Position numbers and translations under genes: made by a program. A DNA stretch of 45,219 bases from Chara braunii. Its lineage: Eukaryota; Streptophyta; Charophyceae; Charales; Characeae. Shown here piece by piece: positions 1-10,203 of this stretch. The stretch covers positions 1,648,124 through 1,693,342 of the forward strand of contig BFEA01000292.1 of NCBI GenBank assembly GCA_003427395.1, written 5' to 3'. The notes beneath the pieces are model-generated. The model was given only the letters and a program-made list of their open reading frames with translations, had not been told where the DNA came from and did no database searches. Position 1 is the stretch's first letter. Every line of letters begins with the position of its first letter.

Positions 1-20
1 CCCCCCCCCCCCCCCCCCCC
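1..20. repeat. poly-C homopolymer at window edge
   Basis: The first 20 bases are all C and run into a C/T-rich stretch. It is a homopolymer at the end of the window; it may be genuine or a contig-end artefact. Confidence 0.9.
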
Positions 21-609
21 TCCCTCCACCCGTCCCAATACCCTAACGGGTGTCGACAACTAGTGCCACTGAACATCATCAAAAAGTGATATACAAAAGC
101 ACAATTATACACGAGACCATATAAAATCAAAATATTGCATTCCCAAAAAGTATTAAATTAGAACAAAAATTAACATCGAAAAACCCGAGACTAATGACAA
201 ACGACCAAATGAAGCTGGGATTCGTAGGGCCAAGGGCCTGGATTCCTTGCTATTCTATCAGGGAGCAATGAGACACACTATGTATCGCTAGTTGGGCCTT
301 GGACCGCATGCAAGACCGGGCACACAAGCTGCAAGAGGCGGGTCCACTTGAGAGCCAACGTCAACCGCATGCATGCAGATTGTGACGGATGTGGCATCAA
401 CACATCTTCTCGCCCCATCTACCTCTGCCATCAGCGGTTCCCCTCCGCAATTTGAGTTATCCCTACACGGATCCGCTGAGATGTTATCCACTACTGCCTC
501 CTCAACGTCACTGGAACAACCCTTCGAAAAATCTCATGCCCCCCAAAAGGAACGACATGGACAATAGGCTACACATGATCCACAACCCGACGACACGGTT
601 GATCTGACC
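21..609. other. unassigned sequence upstream of LINE 1
   Basis: No coding region, RNA gene or terminal repeat is supported here. Short overlapping open frames at about 288-607 lack recognisable motifs. The segment could be the 5' UTR of the LINE that follows, but no promoter or 5' boundary can be placed. Confidence 0.4.
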
Positions 610-1658
610 ATGCATGACGCATGTGATGAGATCCTCACGGAAGAGGAGCGAAAGGCAAAACACTTTCCTTTCCAGCCGGCCAAATTGGTGCTCAAACCTT
701 CCTCATCATCGGGAAAACCCTCATGGGCCCAAATGGTGTGGGAAACCATGCAAGATAAAACTTTGTCCATTCCCCGCCCGACCGTAGACAACACTGACGA
801 GTCAGGGTTCTTGCCGGAGGAAATGGAAGTTCCACTCTGAAACCTGTCATAAGCAAGGGCTTACTTCCTCACCTTGTTCCTTCACCCCTTGGAAGTTGGA
901 ATAGAGGGTGGTTGATCAAGGTGGCAGAAAAACGGTGATGAAGTTATACCCAGTAGATAAGCCGATTAAGCGGGATGAAATATACACGAAACACGCTAGT
1001 AACTGCGTATTTTATGAAGAAGAAGCCAACAGATCCACCAACGAAAAAATTAAATGGATATGCAAACGTTTAGAAGGAATGAAAGACAACCCAAAAACCA
1101 TCCAAAAAAATCATTTCTGATCCAACCCATATGACAAACAGTGTTCACTGTCCCGAGCCTCTTCGATCGGGATAAACACAGGATGGATGGATGAAAAAGA
1201 CTGTTGGGACCCTTCGGAGGTGCGGATATTTCCATGGCTTCCAAGAAGGATTGGTTCGGAGGAGAGGAGAGAGCAGCTGATGCGTGACTTCTACTGGGTA
1301 GAGCTCAAACATATCCCAATAGAAAATACAAGCAACGTTTATACACGATTTCGGACAGAACTACAAAATTGTAGATTTTATCGATCCCCTCCCGACACAT
1401 GTGGCAAAGAGAGATGACTACTTGATGCTGGCCTTATATTTGGACAAAGACCAATCGTTTTCACTAGATGACATCATTCCTTTCAAAATGGGGGGAAAAA
1501 TTCACCAAATACACACGACCCATAAATTTCGGCCATGGTGTTTTAAATGTCGGGTGTATGACCATCTCACTACTGAAATAGCCTGCCCTCACCACCCAGC
1601 TAAACACCCATACGCAAAAGGACGCCTGCAAAGGGATCCGCACCGTAGTAATTCGTGA
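610..1658 (+). pseudogene. LINE 1 ORF1 (gag-like nucleic-acid-binding protein), broken
   Basis: Several open stretches (610-840, 908-1120, 1187-1417, 1401-1658) read as one degraded ORF1. The last contains a CCHC-like knuckle at about 1539-1586: CFKC, His after four residues, then Cys after six instead of the usual four, so the finger is imperfect. The preceding segment has spaced aromatic and basic residues like those before zinc knuckles in plant LINE ORF1 proteins (DUF4283-like), but that match is weak. In this family ORF1 binds element RNA in the ribonucleoprotein. Frame changes near 840-908 and 1120-1187 show it is not translatable as one protein. Confidence 0.55.
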
Positions 1659-1815
1659 CATACAACTGACCCCAGACATGAGGGGTGGGTCTATATCGAC
1701 GATCTGGGCCAGAACGGCAGTCCCAGGGGATGAACTTGGAAAGGATGGGGTGACCCACATAGGTCGATCAAACCACCGGCAGTGGAAACCCCCCTTGCCC
1801 TCCAACCCCTCTTAG

Positions 1816-2106
1816 ATGGGCAAGGGACCTCAACCTGTGAAACCCAAGGGCCCCCTCCCTCTCGGGGGGCAGGCGGAACCATCCCAAGCCAGGAAGACAC
1901 ACCAAAAAAACACAAAAGACTTGAAAGGGATCCAGAAGCTGGGACCTGAAGCACACAACTACTTGCCAAGGGAGGAGGTGTCTTGGGAGTTGGGTCAGGG
2001 CAGTGTAAAAAAGGGACCAGCCCCGCGAACAAGCAACCGAGAGCTTTCCCTGGGTGATGCAGGTGTTGAGGGACTGGGGAAAGTAAATGCAACAGCGTTG
2101 GGATGA
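1816..2106 (+). pseudogene. LINE 1 ORF1 middle, Pro/Lys-rich linker fragment
   Basis: An open stretch of 96 codons rich in Gly, Pro, Lys and Gln, with no recognised domain. It lies between the zinc-knuckle segment and the next open stretch in the same strand and overall element, so I read it as a low-complexity linker of ORF1. A different frame on the opposite strand is also open here because the composition is stop-poor; that frame is not supported by any motif. Confidence 0.3.
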
Positions 2107-2172
2107 GACGAAGAATAGGAGAAACAAAAGAAGTGGGATGGACAAAAGGAACAAAAGGAAAAGGATGGGCCC

Positions 2173-2661
2173 ATGCCCATGGAAATTGACCCCCTCAAAG
2201 AAACTTTTGGCACAGACCCAATGGATGCAGACCCAGTTCCGGATGCCCCTCCCCAACCGGATGTAGCAAAAGCGGACACAACTACAGCTAGGGAAACCGC
2301 AAATTTGAAAGATGTGGGAGGGTGGCTTCTTGACAGTTTGCGCAAAAGGTTCAATGGGCTTCCAAAAAGCTTTTGGGATGACACATACCGACAGATGGTC
2401 CCGATGCTGGAAAACAGTGATAGCCTCTGGAAAGTTCTGTTAGGGGGTCTCCCAGATAAGGAAGACCGACACTTGACTTGCCACCACATACTCGCGGTGG
2501 TGAATCTGGTGATCACTCGATTCATCCCACACGAATACAAGCCCCCAATTGATAACCTGCCGGATAACAAGCAGGAGTCACTGTCCACAGTCGAGAAGTC
2601 TGGCGGATCAACAGACCTGCAAGAACACTGGGAACATGTGAAAACAGACAGTCACTATTGA
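2173..2661 (+). pseudogene. LINE 1 ORF1 downstream segment, 162 codons, unknown domain
   Basis: A continuous 162-codon frame with an acidic, Asp/Pro-rich N-terminus (residues about 1-45), then a mixed helical-looking segment with many Leu, Trp and Arg residues (about 46-125). I do not recognise a domain. It sits between the zinc-knuckle part of ORF1 and the endonuclease of the same LINE. It may be the C-terminal half of an unusually long ORF1, or an extra ORF. Nothing supports a host function. Confidence 0.35.
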
Positions 2662-2770
2662 TCCTGTATATGAGTGTCAGGTAGAAAACTCCCACGGGAG
2701 CATAGTCACTTTGATCTCAAGTGGCGGAGAGAAAGAGAAAGTACCAACCCCCAGAGAATCATCATAGGAA

Positions 2771-3004
2771 ATGATGGAAAAGGAAAACCCCCCGGAAAAA
2801 GGTGAAGGGGAGGAACAAGGGCAAACAGAAGGGACGAACAGGGGGGGAAAAGGAAAAGGGGAGGAGGAAGGGCAAATAGGCAAGGCTGAGCAAAAGGAAA
2901 CAGGGAAAGAGGTTCCGAGGAATGAAACAGAAGGAGAAACAGGCGTTACTGCTCGAAAGCAGGAATCACAGACAGCACAACAAAAGAACCAAAACTTAGA
3001 TTAG
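2771..3004 (+). pseudogene. Glu/Gly/Lys-rich low-complexity segment in LINE 1
   Basis: A 77-codon open stretch made largely of Glu, Gly, Lys and Gln. It lies between the 162-codon and 202-codon frames of the LINE 5' half. It looks like a charged linker; a purine-rich bias explains its openness. No domain is visible. Confidence 0.3.
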
Positions 3005-3056
3005 AATCAACCAGAGGATGCCCCTCACCGACCGTAACACCTGTGCTTAGCCCTGC

Positions 3057-3665
3057 TTGGCCCGCCCAACAGATGAGAAACACATGATTGGCCTTCCAAA
3101 GTATCGCCCCCTCACCCCCTCTGACCCCCTGGATCAAGGGCTCACGAGCAAGCGACAAAAACTCCGTCAGATACTAATAAATGAATATGGAAATTACCCC
3201 CCGTCCCGAAGAGGGATTTTGGTTCTCCCCGCCAGACACAGAGAAGGTGCCTGGGAAGCAGGCGTATTTGAACCTCCGGGGGCGACACACGGAGAAGTCA
3301 CGGTATTGGGAGTTAACTCTTGCTTCATACACCCCTACACAGGCCCAACCAAAACCTTGTTGAAGGAAGACGTTGTTGAACTCGTCCACGAGTACCTCCC
3401 CCAGGGGGGGACATCCGTCTTGATACTAGACAACGAAACCTACAGAGTGGCAGAGGAAGACACCTACGTAAGATATGACCATACGAAGCAGGTAAAGCTA
3501 AGGTGGCTTAGCCATACCATGTTGAGTGACCTGCAACAGCTCAAAGTGAAAGCTAGTAAGTTCTGGTCAGAGACAAATGTATCAACCATCCCGACCAGGC
3601 TACTAAGACAAGGAATCCAGGAGAACGGTGGCTCGCTGGACTCATGCCAGTGGCAGCATACATAA
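3057..3665 (+). CDS. uninterrupted 202-codon ORF before the LINE 1 endonuclease, unknown function
   Basis: The longest unbroken frame in the 5' half of LINE 1, ending just before the endonuclease begins near 3770. It opens with a basic, Pro-rich segment, has a central region rich in Val, Gly and Leu (about residues 50-125), and a Lys/Ser/Leu-rich C-terminus. I recognise no family. Its position suggests the C-terminal part of ORF1 or an additional ORF of the element. It is notable because most neighbouring parts of the LINE carry stops. Start choice is the first Met of the open frame and is not independently supported. Confidence 0.35.
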   Translation: MARPTDEKHMIGLPKYRPLTPSDPLDQGLTSKRQKLRQILINEYGNYPPSRRGILVLPARHREGAWEAGVFEPPGATHGEVTVLGVNSCFIHPYTGPTKTLLKEDVVELVHEYLPQGGTSVLILDNETYRVAEEDTYVRYDHTKQVKLRWLSHTMLSDLQQLKVKASKFWSETNVSTIPTRLLRQGIQENGGSLDSCQWQHT

Positions 3666-3769
3666 GCCCGACCATCCATAACCTGACACCAAGACACCAC
3701 ACAACACACCAAGAAGCACAACTAAGACAAATAATGAAAATAGTAAATGTGGTGGAGTCCTTATACCAT

Positions 3770-4602
3770 TATAAGGATAAGGAATTAAGACTGCAAAAAA
3801 GGGCATCTGACCTTGACTTGCGGTCTATAAATGTTAATGGCCTGACAACATCCAAATACCCCAAAAGACAGGCTATTTACGAACAACTAAGGAAGGTGGA
3901 AGGGAAAGAATGACCTGACATAATCTGTGTACAAGAAACTCATCTGATGGAAAATGCGAAACACAATCGGTCACAAGGAAATCTGGCCTTATCTAGCCTA
4001 TCGTGCCATGCATCCAAACCAGGAAAGCTCGGGTGTGGCCATATGGATCCCCCCTGGTTCAAGGGTAGAACCCCTTAATTGGGAAACATACCAAAGCGAA
4101 GGAAGGTGGGTGTATCTACTAGCCATGCTCGAACAAGGTGGTGTGCATTCTCTGTATCTACACCCCCAATGAGGTTAAAGATCGACAAAGCTTCTTCGAG
4201 TCCTTAAAGGCTAAACTGTTAGTCGGAATCCCGATAATTATAGCAGGGAACTTCAACGCAGCGCCAAACAGGCAAAGGGGCCGGTGGAACGTCCCGTCCC
4301 CATGCCCTCCGTATATCATTGAAACCTACGAACATACCATCGCAGACCTCTGTCAAACACGTAATGTATATGACTCCTCCCGGAGAACATTCTCGACCCA
4401 CCGTACATTCATATGCTTCCGTAAGAGTCAGACCAATATGACCTCGAAATCCCGCATTGACCTCATTCTCCTATCAGAGGAACTGCAAGGATCTTTGCAA
4501 ATAGTGAAGATATTCCACCGCAGCCCTTTCCCCCGGCCTGGACCGTTGTCATTCTCTCTTTTAGAAGGAAACCAAACCAGGACAAAGGATTCTACAAACT
4601 GA
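3770..4602 (+). pseudogene. LINE 1 ORF2 endonuclease domain (EEP/APE-like), broken
   Basis: This is the target-nicking endonuclease of L1-type LINEs. In order: an SINVNGL block near 3826, then after an in-frame TGA (3911-3913) the block DIICVQETHL, which holds the catalytic Glu; GVAIWIPPGS near 4033; a segment ending IIIAGNFNAAP near 4237-4269; and SRIDLILLSEEL near 4450. Intact EEP enzymes have GDFN; here the Asp is Asn, so a metal/catalytic residue is missing. At least two frameshifts (around 3946 and 4138) break the domain. The same blocks occur in LINE 2 at 10204-10990, where GDFN is preserved. Confidence 0.82.
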
Positions 4603-5700
4603 ACACATTCCTGTTGAACCTGGAAAGGTTCAAAGAGTACCTTAAGGATGTCTAGACTTTCTAGCTAGACGAGAGAGACCTGTTGCAGGATGACATACTC
4701 TAGTTCAACAACGACTTAGCATGCCAAAGCCGCACGTGCAATGAATATTCTAAACTTCTGCTGCCCAACACCACGCAACAGAAATTCGCATACACAAACG
4801 ACTTCAACTCCTGGAGCAACAGGAAACTTTCACAAAAAATGAGGAGTCGCTGCAAACTCTTGCCAAAGAAACCCGCGATCTGGAGGATAAACTGCTTAAA
4901 CATATGGAACATCGTTGGCAGGGTGCGCGCATCCGAGACAAACTTAGAGGACACCAGATGGAAGGAACAATGAACGCTAAATTCTTTGCAATGACCAGAG
5001 CCAGAACTGGGAGATCAATCATAGAAGCTTTGGCCAACCCCAAACAACCTAATGGAGCACTGACTACGTCCACGACAGAATGCACATTCATAGCATATAA
5101 TTCTACAAAGAACATTTCACCTCTGAATGTGTTCACATTCCCGACCACCAAAAGACAAAAGAAATAAAAGAGTTTCTCCCACTACATCATACCCTTACAG
5201 AGCAGCAAAGGGACCTGCTGGAGCAACCCCTCACCGAAGAGGAGATCCTCACAACCCTCATGATGATGGAAGAGGAGGAGACCTCGGGCGTAGACGACCT
5301 CCCAAAGGAATTTTGGGAAGCACTCTGGGACTTATTGGTACATGATTTAATGAATTTCTATCACGCAGTATGGGCATCCGGGAGGATGGGCGAATTTGTG
5401 GGACAAGGCGTGTTGACCCTACTCTATAAAAAGGAAGGCGTGAATAATATACGAAATTATCGACCCATTTCTCTCCTCACCGTAGTCTATAAGATTACAG
5501 CCAAGACCCTGACCAATGGATTGATAAAGGTAATAGCGAACATAGTAATACATCCGACACAGACAAGGTTCATAGATGGAAGGAACATACAAGATAACAT
5601 TCTCCTCATTAATGAACTCATAAAGCTTTCCCGCCAGTCCAAGCATAATGCAACCTTCATTTTCATAGACTTTGAGAAAACCTATGATCATGTAGACTGA
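4603..5700 (+). pseudogene. LINE 1 ORF2 linker and N-terminal half of reverse transcriptase
   Basis: After a degraded, charged linker (4603-5259) comes a 147-codon open segment (5260-5700) with early RT blocks of the L1 clade: PKEFWE, VLTLLYKK, NYRPISLL (fingers), a RFIDGRNIQDNILLINELI segment, and FIDFEKTYDHVD, which carries the first catalytic Asp (motif A). A stop at 5698-5700 follows directly. The palm continues for about 110 bases to the insertion at 5809 and resumes at 6826. The corresponding blocks in LINE 2 lie at 11760-12150. Confidence 0.82.
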
Positions 5701-5808
5701 CTATTCTTAGATAAATGCCTGGAAAAACTTAATTTTGGATCTAGTTTCCGTCGGTGGATAAAGATCCTGCACAACAATGCCACAACACGCGTAATAGTCA
5801 ATGGCAAC

Positions 5809-6825
5809 AACACAAAATTCGTGAAAACCTAACAAAACCATAAAACCTAACATTTTTTATAGAATGAAAAAGTAAAAGTCAAACTTTTATTTTTGACACA
5901 TTAAAGAGAGTGTTTTTAATTGTTTCCCGAGAAAGGAGGCAAGAAAAATGGGCAAAAAGTCTGGTGATTCTCAAAATGTGCAAGAAAACCCTTTCCAATA
6001 AAAAAACATGTTATAGGACTATAAGTCGTTTTCAGTAGATTGACAAGAAGCATAGCTCAAACAATCAATCTCTAAGGACCGCAAGGCGAACTTAAAAAAC
6101 GTTAAAAAAAACAGTTTCAGTGAATACTCATTTATAGAATTATAAGTCGTTTTCAACAGTTTGGTAAAAACCAAGTTATGTGAAAATTAATTTATAGAAC
6201 TATAAATTAATATAATCCATTTTAAAGTTTATTGTAAAATCCTTGTCAAAAAATATATGTTATGTAAAAGAAGAATTTAAACAACTTTTGCCTCGACCGA
6301 CATCTTCAAATTCTTAGCCAACCATGATTTAAAATTAAAAAATTAAAAAATATTTAAAAAATATATATATATATATATATCGTCAAATAGAACTGTCCGG
6401 TAAACCGTAGGCATATATATATATATATATATTCGTCCATGTATGCGAGAACATATCCAAAAAAATGTATTTGGAATAGGAGAATATATATGCCTGTTTG
6501 GGAAAACCCCAAATAAGTTCATCGTGCTACATACCTTATAAAATTATAATTTGATTTTTTTAAATAAACAAAAAATTGGGATATTTCGATTTTTGAACAA
6601 ATGGTGCTTTGCAAGGTGGTGATTTTTTGTAAAAAGACTTGCTACTCTCCTCACCACTTCTAGTGGTTTTTAAAAAGTACTTTTTTATTCATTTTACGTG
6701 GTTAATTTACTTCACATAGAATGTTGTTTCTGTAGGAGACCTGAAAAATGTATTATCTGAATCTTTAAAAAAATTCGTGCAAACCTAACAATTTTTTGTT
6801 GTTAGGTTTTCATGAATTCTATGTT
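5809..6825. mobile_element. 1.0-kb AT-rich TIR element (MITE-like) inserted in the LINE 1 RT
   Basis: It splits the RT between VNGN and the NLTPPIPLQ block, which are adjacent in LINE 2. The ends form imperfect inverted repeats of about 26 bp; their core is AATTCGTGAAAACCTAACA at the left and the inverse of AATTCATGAAAACCTAACA at the right. A possible short duplication is CAAC/CAAT. Near the right end a second, direct copy of the terminal sequence (about 6773-6790) pairs with the right terminus to make a near-perfect hairpin. Inside are three copies of a TTATAGRAYTATAA motif (about 6013, 6133, 6191) and two AT dinucleotide runs. No transposase ORF is present, so it is non-autonomous. Superfamily unclear. 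Confidence 0.75.
6359..6431. repeat. two (AT)n microsatellite runs
   Basis: Two runs of alternating A and T (about 6359-6380 and 6415-6431) inside the TIR element, separated by about 35 bases of mixed sequence. Confidence 0.85.
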
Positions 6826-7591
6826 CAATCTAACCCCACCTATTCCCTTGCAACGCTCGGTAAGGCAAGGGGACCCGATCGCCCCCTTCATTTTTCTCAT
6901 CATCATGTCAGTGAAAGCGCTAGTCGCCAACCGGATAACACATAAGGACATCAAAAAAATTCAATTGGCGTCAATTCTGAAAGAGGCAATCCCGGTCTGC
7001 TCAATGTTCGCATATGATCGGTCTCTCATGGTGGAGACAACCGAAGAAAACTTAAAAGAAATCCAAGCCATGATGAACAACTTTTGCACACTATCGGACA
7101 TGAAAATCAACTGGGGTAACAAGATCGTGACCCCGGGATGGTGGATCCACCATCAAAGGGTTAGACCTCCAACACTCCCACGGGTCAATGGCTTCCTATT
7201 GAGGCCCCCATTCGTATTCCGGGTGTCTCCCTCATGGGAGACCCTCATGGGAGAGGGTGAACCTACCACCAATAATGAATCGATATCCCAACCGACTTTG
7301 AAGAAACTGTCTGCATGGAAAGATAAACACACATCCCTTCTTGGTCGGACGCTCGTGATAAACAGTGTGGTCCTTGCGTCTCTCTGGTACAGATCCACGA
7401 TCTGGGCACTGGACAAGGCAACTCTCCGGCCGCTCCAAAGACAAGCCACTGCATATCTATGGAAAGGCAACCACGAGCACACTAATGTGATTAGCAGAGT
7501 GGCATGGCAGTCAATAATCCAGCCTAAGTCCCTGGGAGGGTTGGGGATCATTAACCCCGCTACACAGACCAAAGGTCTCGCAGTACAATAA
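6826..7591 (+). pseudogene. LINE 1 ORF2 reverse transcriptase C-terminal half and thumb
   Basis: The open frame begins inside the inserted element (Met at 6812) but homology to LINE 2 starts at 6826. Blocks: QRSVRQGDPIAP (motif B region), EAIPVCSMFAYDRSLMVE, where intact L1 enzymes and LINE 2 have FADD, so the catalytic Asp pair is broken; LSDMKINWGNK (motif D region); then LLGRTLVINSVVLASLWY and GGLGI, typical of the post-RT region of plant LINEs. The frame ends at a TAA at 7589-7591, and homology to LINE 2 continues beyond. Confidence 0.85.
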
Positions 7592-8503
7592 ATAAAAAGA
7601 CTAATCTTCAACCCACAAACCCCATGGGCATCCCTCAGCCTGACTCTAGAGCAAATAGCGAGATTAACCTTTGCCACCGCAGCTGACATCGAACCAATGA
7701 CGTGGCTGGAAAATAGGTCATGGACTATCCCGCGAGGGAGCAACTACTCCTTGGCCCAACCGCAGACATCGGATCGCCAAGCAACGAGAGAAGACATCAG
7801 GAAGGATGCATTCAGGCCCAATCTACTGAGAACCTAACGCAAACTGCCTCTCCTGGACAATAGCCCTCTAGAGAGATGGGAGGAAGTCTGCCAACAGCCC
7901 CTTTTTAACAACAAATGGATAAAGGGCCCCTTGAGCCAATCCCCATATTGCATAGAGGATTTATCAGAATAAGGGACATCTGGGATCGAACGTCGAAAGG
8001 CTGGTTCTCCCCAGAAGTTATGCGTACAAAGCTACTGTCACCATTCGACAGAAGCACTTGAAGAAATTATCGAAATGATCCTCTTGGATTGGGTCCGGAT
8101 CCTACTCAAAGGTCCCAACTTATAGGAAAGCGACTGGGTGGCAATTCGAGGGAGGCCCCAATGGGTTGGCAACATAGTGGACAGAAACCCGAGGGGGGAA
8201 TCCCTACTCAGTCTATCAAACTGGGTCAGGACAACAAACTACACAAACTATAACCAGAATTAACTGAAGGGTTCCAAGACAACCAGCTATTCCGGATTAG
8301 AGTTGTACAACACAAAACTGAATGGCTGCCTTTTAAACCAGGTACACTAATCACCAACCTTCTCTTCGATCCTATCTACTGGACCTGGTCTAACCCAATA
8401 GGAAAGGGTAGAAGTGCACCCTATCCTTACATACTCTATCTGTTAAATCTACCTATAGAATTCTAAGACAAAGGATCATCCTCAAAGACCAGGTGGAAGG
8501 AAG
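7592..8503 (+). pseudogene. LINE 1 post-RT connector, heavily degraded
   Basis: No long frame, but translated pieces match LINE 2: DRQATREDI and ERWEEVCQQP blocks (about 7775-7900) align with DRQATRSDIG and ERWEEVCQQP in LINE 2 (13173-13320). It links the RT and the Cys/His domain. A segment at 8452-8511 is duplicated at 8532-8591. Confidence 0.6.
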
Positions 8504-8591
8504 ATGGAGGAGATAACGAAACGTCAGTCTGCCTATAGAATGCTAAGACAAAGGATCAACCTCAAAGACCAGGTGGACGATAGATGGAGGA
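8452..8591 (+). repeat. direct duplication of about 58 bp, 80 bp apart, in LINE 1
   Basis: The segment starting CCTATAGAATTCTAAGACAA at 8452 recurs at 8532 with few differences (for example TTC versus TGC, and ATCATCCTC versus ATCAACCTC). LINE 2 has only one copy of the corresponding sequence, at about 13873, so the duplication is specific to this copy. Confidence 0.8.
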
Positions 8592-8866
8592 TACAACTAA
8601 ACTTCAGCAAAGAGGCATTGTACCCAATCAGGTGGTTCCAAGGGATACGGGCTAAACCAGCCAAAGTGGCCTCCCTACAATGGCAGATAGACCACCGATG
8701 CCTACCGACTAACGACTGGATTATAGCCAAATCGTCCCTCGAGCAAAGGGGCTTAGCACTTCCTTGGTGCAAATTTTGTTCCACCGGTTTTCCTGCCAGG
8801 AAATTCCCCGAGATAATCGAGCACATCTTTATGCAATGCCCTGGTGTGGTCTGGCTATGGAGGTAG
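8504..8866 (+). pseudogene. LINE 1 C-terminal zf-RVT-like domain
   Basis: A 120-codon open stretch with the signature of the zinc-binding domain after plant RTs: WFQGIRAKPAKVASLQWQ, then HRCLPTNDW, then WCKFC, EIIEHIF and MQCPGVVWLW (Cys-x2-Cys ... His ... Cys). The domain is usual in plant L1 and gives strong support to the plant-type assignment. The same blocks occur in LINE 2 at about 13990-14170. Confidence 0.8.
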
Positions 8867-9843
8867 TGGGATAGGATTTGGAGTCAACTTGGCACTTCCT
8901 GTCCATCATCATGGCCGTGGGATTGGAGAGCTATCCTTTGTGAAGCATGACACCCAGCCCAGTTAGACTCCTTCTCACAAAACCTATTCAGGGTAGGACA
9001 AAGGGCAGTGTTGTGGGCCCTATGGTGGAGATGATGCACCAATGATTTGGAAAACGTCAAACTGGATGGACTCGATTTTACAGCCACTACCAAGCTACAG
9101 CCTATAGGTACAAGTGGACACTACCTTACAGTGGGAACTAGTGAAACTCCGGATCTCAACCCTCTGGATCTCAACCCTTCACTCCACATAAAAAATCCAA
9201 CAAATTATCCAACAATTCAGTGACAACTGGCTTGGGGGAGCAAACGGGGGGAAACTGGGGGAAGTGAAATGGAGGGAGACACCGGGAGAAGATTCGACGA
9301 AGAATCCCAGGAAATACCAGCTCTGCTTTCATGATTGGACGACCCTTGACCCCTCAATCGTACTTCGACCGCCTTCAAACTTCCCGGACCCTTTCCCACC
9401 ACCCTCAATGAGCTTGGTAGAGTGGAATTTCTTTGGGTAATGGGAAACACATGGGGATTTTTTGGAGGAACAAAGGACTTAAGGGTAAGGGACATGCACG
9501 GAGTGGTGTGAGCAGTTCAACAGCATCAATAAGGGTATCTCAATGGTAGGGGGAGGGAGGGACTAGTGTGTGGCAGCAGGTAGCCGGCACCTGGTTCAGG
9601 GTGAAGAGGTTCCTCTCCCTCCACATATATTGCTAAGTCAATCCCCTAAGTCCCAGGGTAATCAATGCTGGCAGGAATACCCTATATCCGTGTATTTCTG
9701 TTATGTTCTGACTTTTGTTCATGTATGGGACGCCGGACCCGTTTCCAGCAGGTGTTGCTCCTCACCAATAGATGGAGTCTTCCCCCAGGTGCTAGCGGTG
9801 TCTGCTCTTATCAGCACCACTAACACTGGTGGGGGTGTGGTTT
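8867..9843 (+). other. LINE 1 terminal coding remnant and 3' untranslated region
   Basis: From 8867 to about 9370 faint similarity to LINE 2 continues (WDRIW, a WALWW-like block near 9015, then SWLGG-like sequence near 9228 that aligns with 14500). From about 9370 to the poly-A run no coding similarity is seen, so this is taken as 3' UTR. Confidence 0.55.
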
Positions 9844-9866
9844 AAAAAAAAAAAAAAAAAAAAAAA
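9844..9866 (+). repeat. A23 tail of LINE 1
   Basis: Twenty-three consecutive A residues at the downstream end of LINE 1, on the same strand as its ORFs. This is the expected 3' tail left by target-primed reverse transcription. Confidence 0.8.
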
Positions 9867-10203
9867 GTTTCACTGCCTTTGAATAGGGCCTATGCTTTTG
9901 AAGCATTTTGTTCTGTAATTTTTTGGAAGATATGAAAGTTGCATAATACTGTGATGTAGGAAGGGTAAATGTTTTGCTTATAAGGATTTTGTTGGAGCTG
10001 TTTTAGCAGAGCTCCGCCATGTTATTCTCCTAGAATCAGATTGGCAAAGACGAGTGAATGCTGCAACATCATTCTCTTCAGGAATCCGCTGGTCTTGCAG
10101 ACATTGGACAGCATGCCAAAAGTTGGTCACTATTGATGCATTGGCATCCGAAATACATTTCGGCCTACTTTTCCCATTTCCCTATACTGGAGGATAATTT
10201 CCC
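9867..10203. other. spacer between LINE 1 and LINE 2, nothing recognised
   Basis: About 340 bases with no supported gene, terminal repeat or RNA. It may be the old insertion site or the truncated 5' part of LINE 2. Confidence 0.5.

Larger units (their letters stand above)
610..9866 (+). mobile_element. LINE copy 1, degenerate plant-type L1 non-LTR retrotransposon
   Basis: The order of parts is that of plant L1 elements: ORF1 with a zinc knuckle (1187-1658), exonuclease-endonuclease-phosphatase (EEP) endonuclease with QETHL and SRID blocks (about 3770-4602), RT with FIDFEK and RQGDPIAP blocks (5260-7591), a zf-RVT-like Cys/His domain (8504-8866), and a 23-base poly-A tail (9844-9866). Stops and frameshifts occur in every part. 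Two catalytic residues are lost: GNFN replaces GDFN in the endonuclease, and FAYD replaces FADD in the RT. A 1.0-kb TIR element splits the RT at 5809-6825. The ORF1 half is long, about 3 kb before the endonuclease. The 5' end is uncertain. Confidence 0.88.

Noticed and set aside
785-820. CTGACGAG followed by GAAA-like words, suggestive of a hammerhead ribozyme core
   Set aside because: It lies in LINE ORF1, and the flanking stems do not pair; a chance match.
1768-2588. Minus-strand frames of 133-197 codons in LINE 1
   Set aside because: They lie opposite LINE ORF1, have biased composition and no domain.
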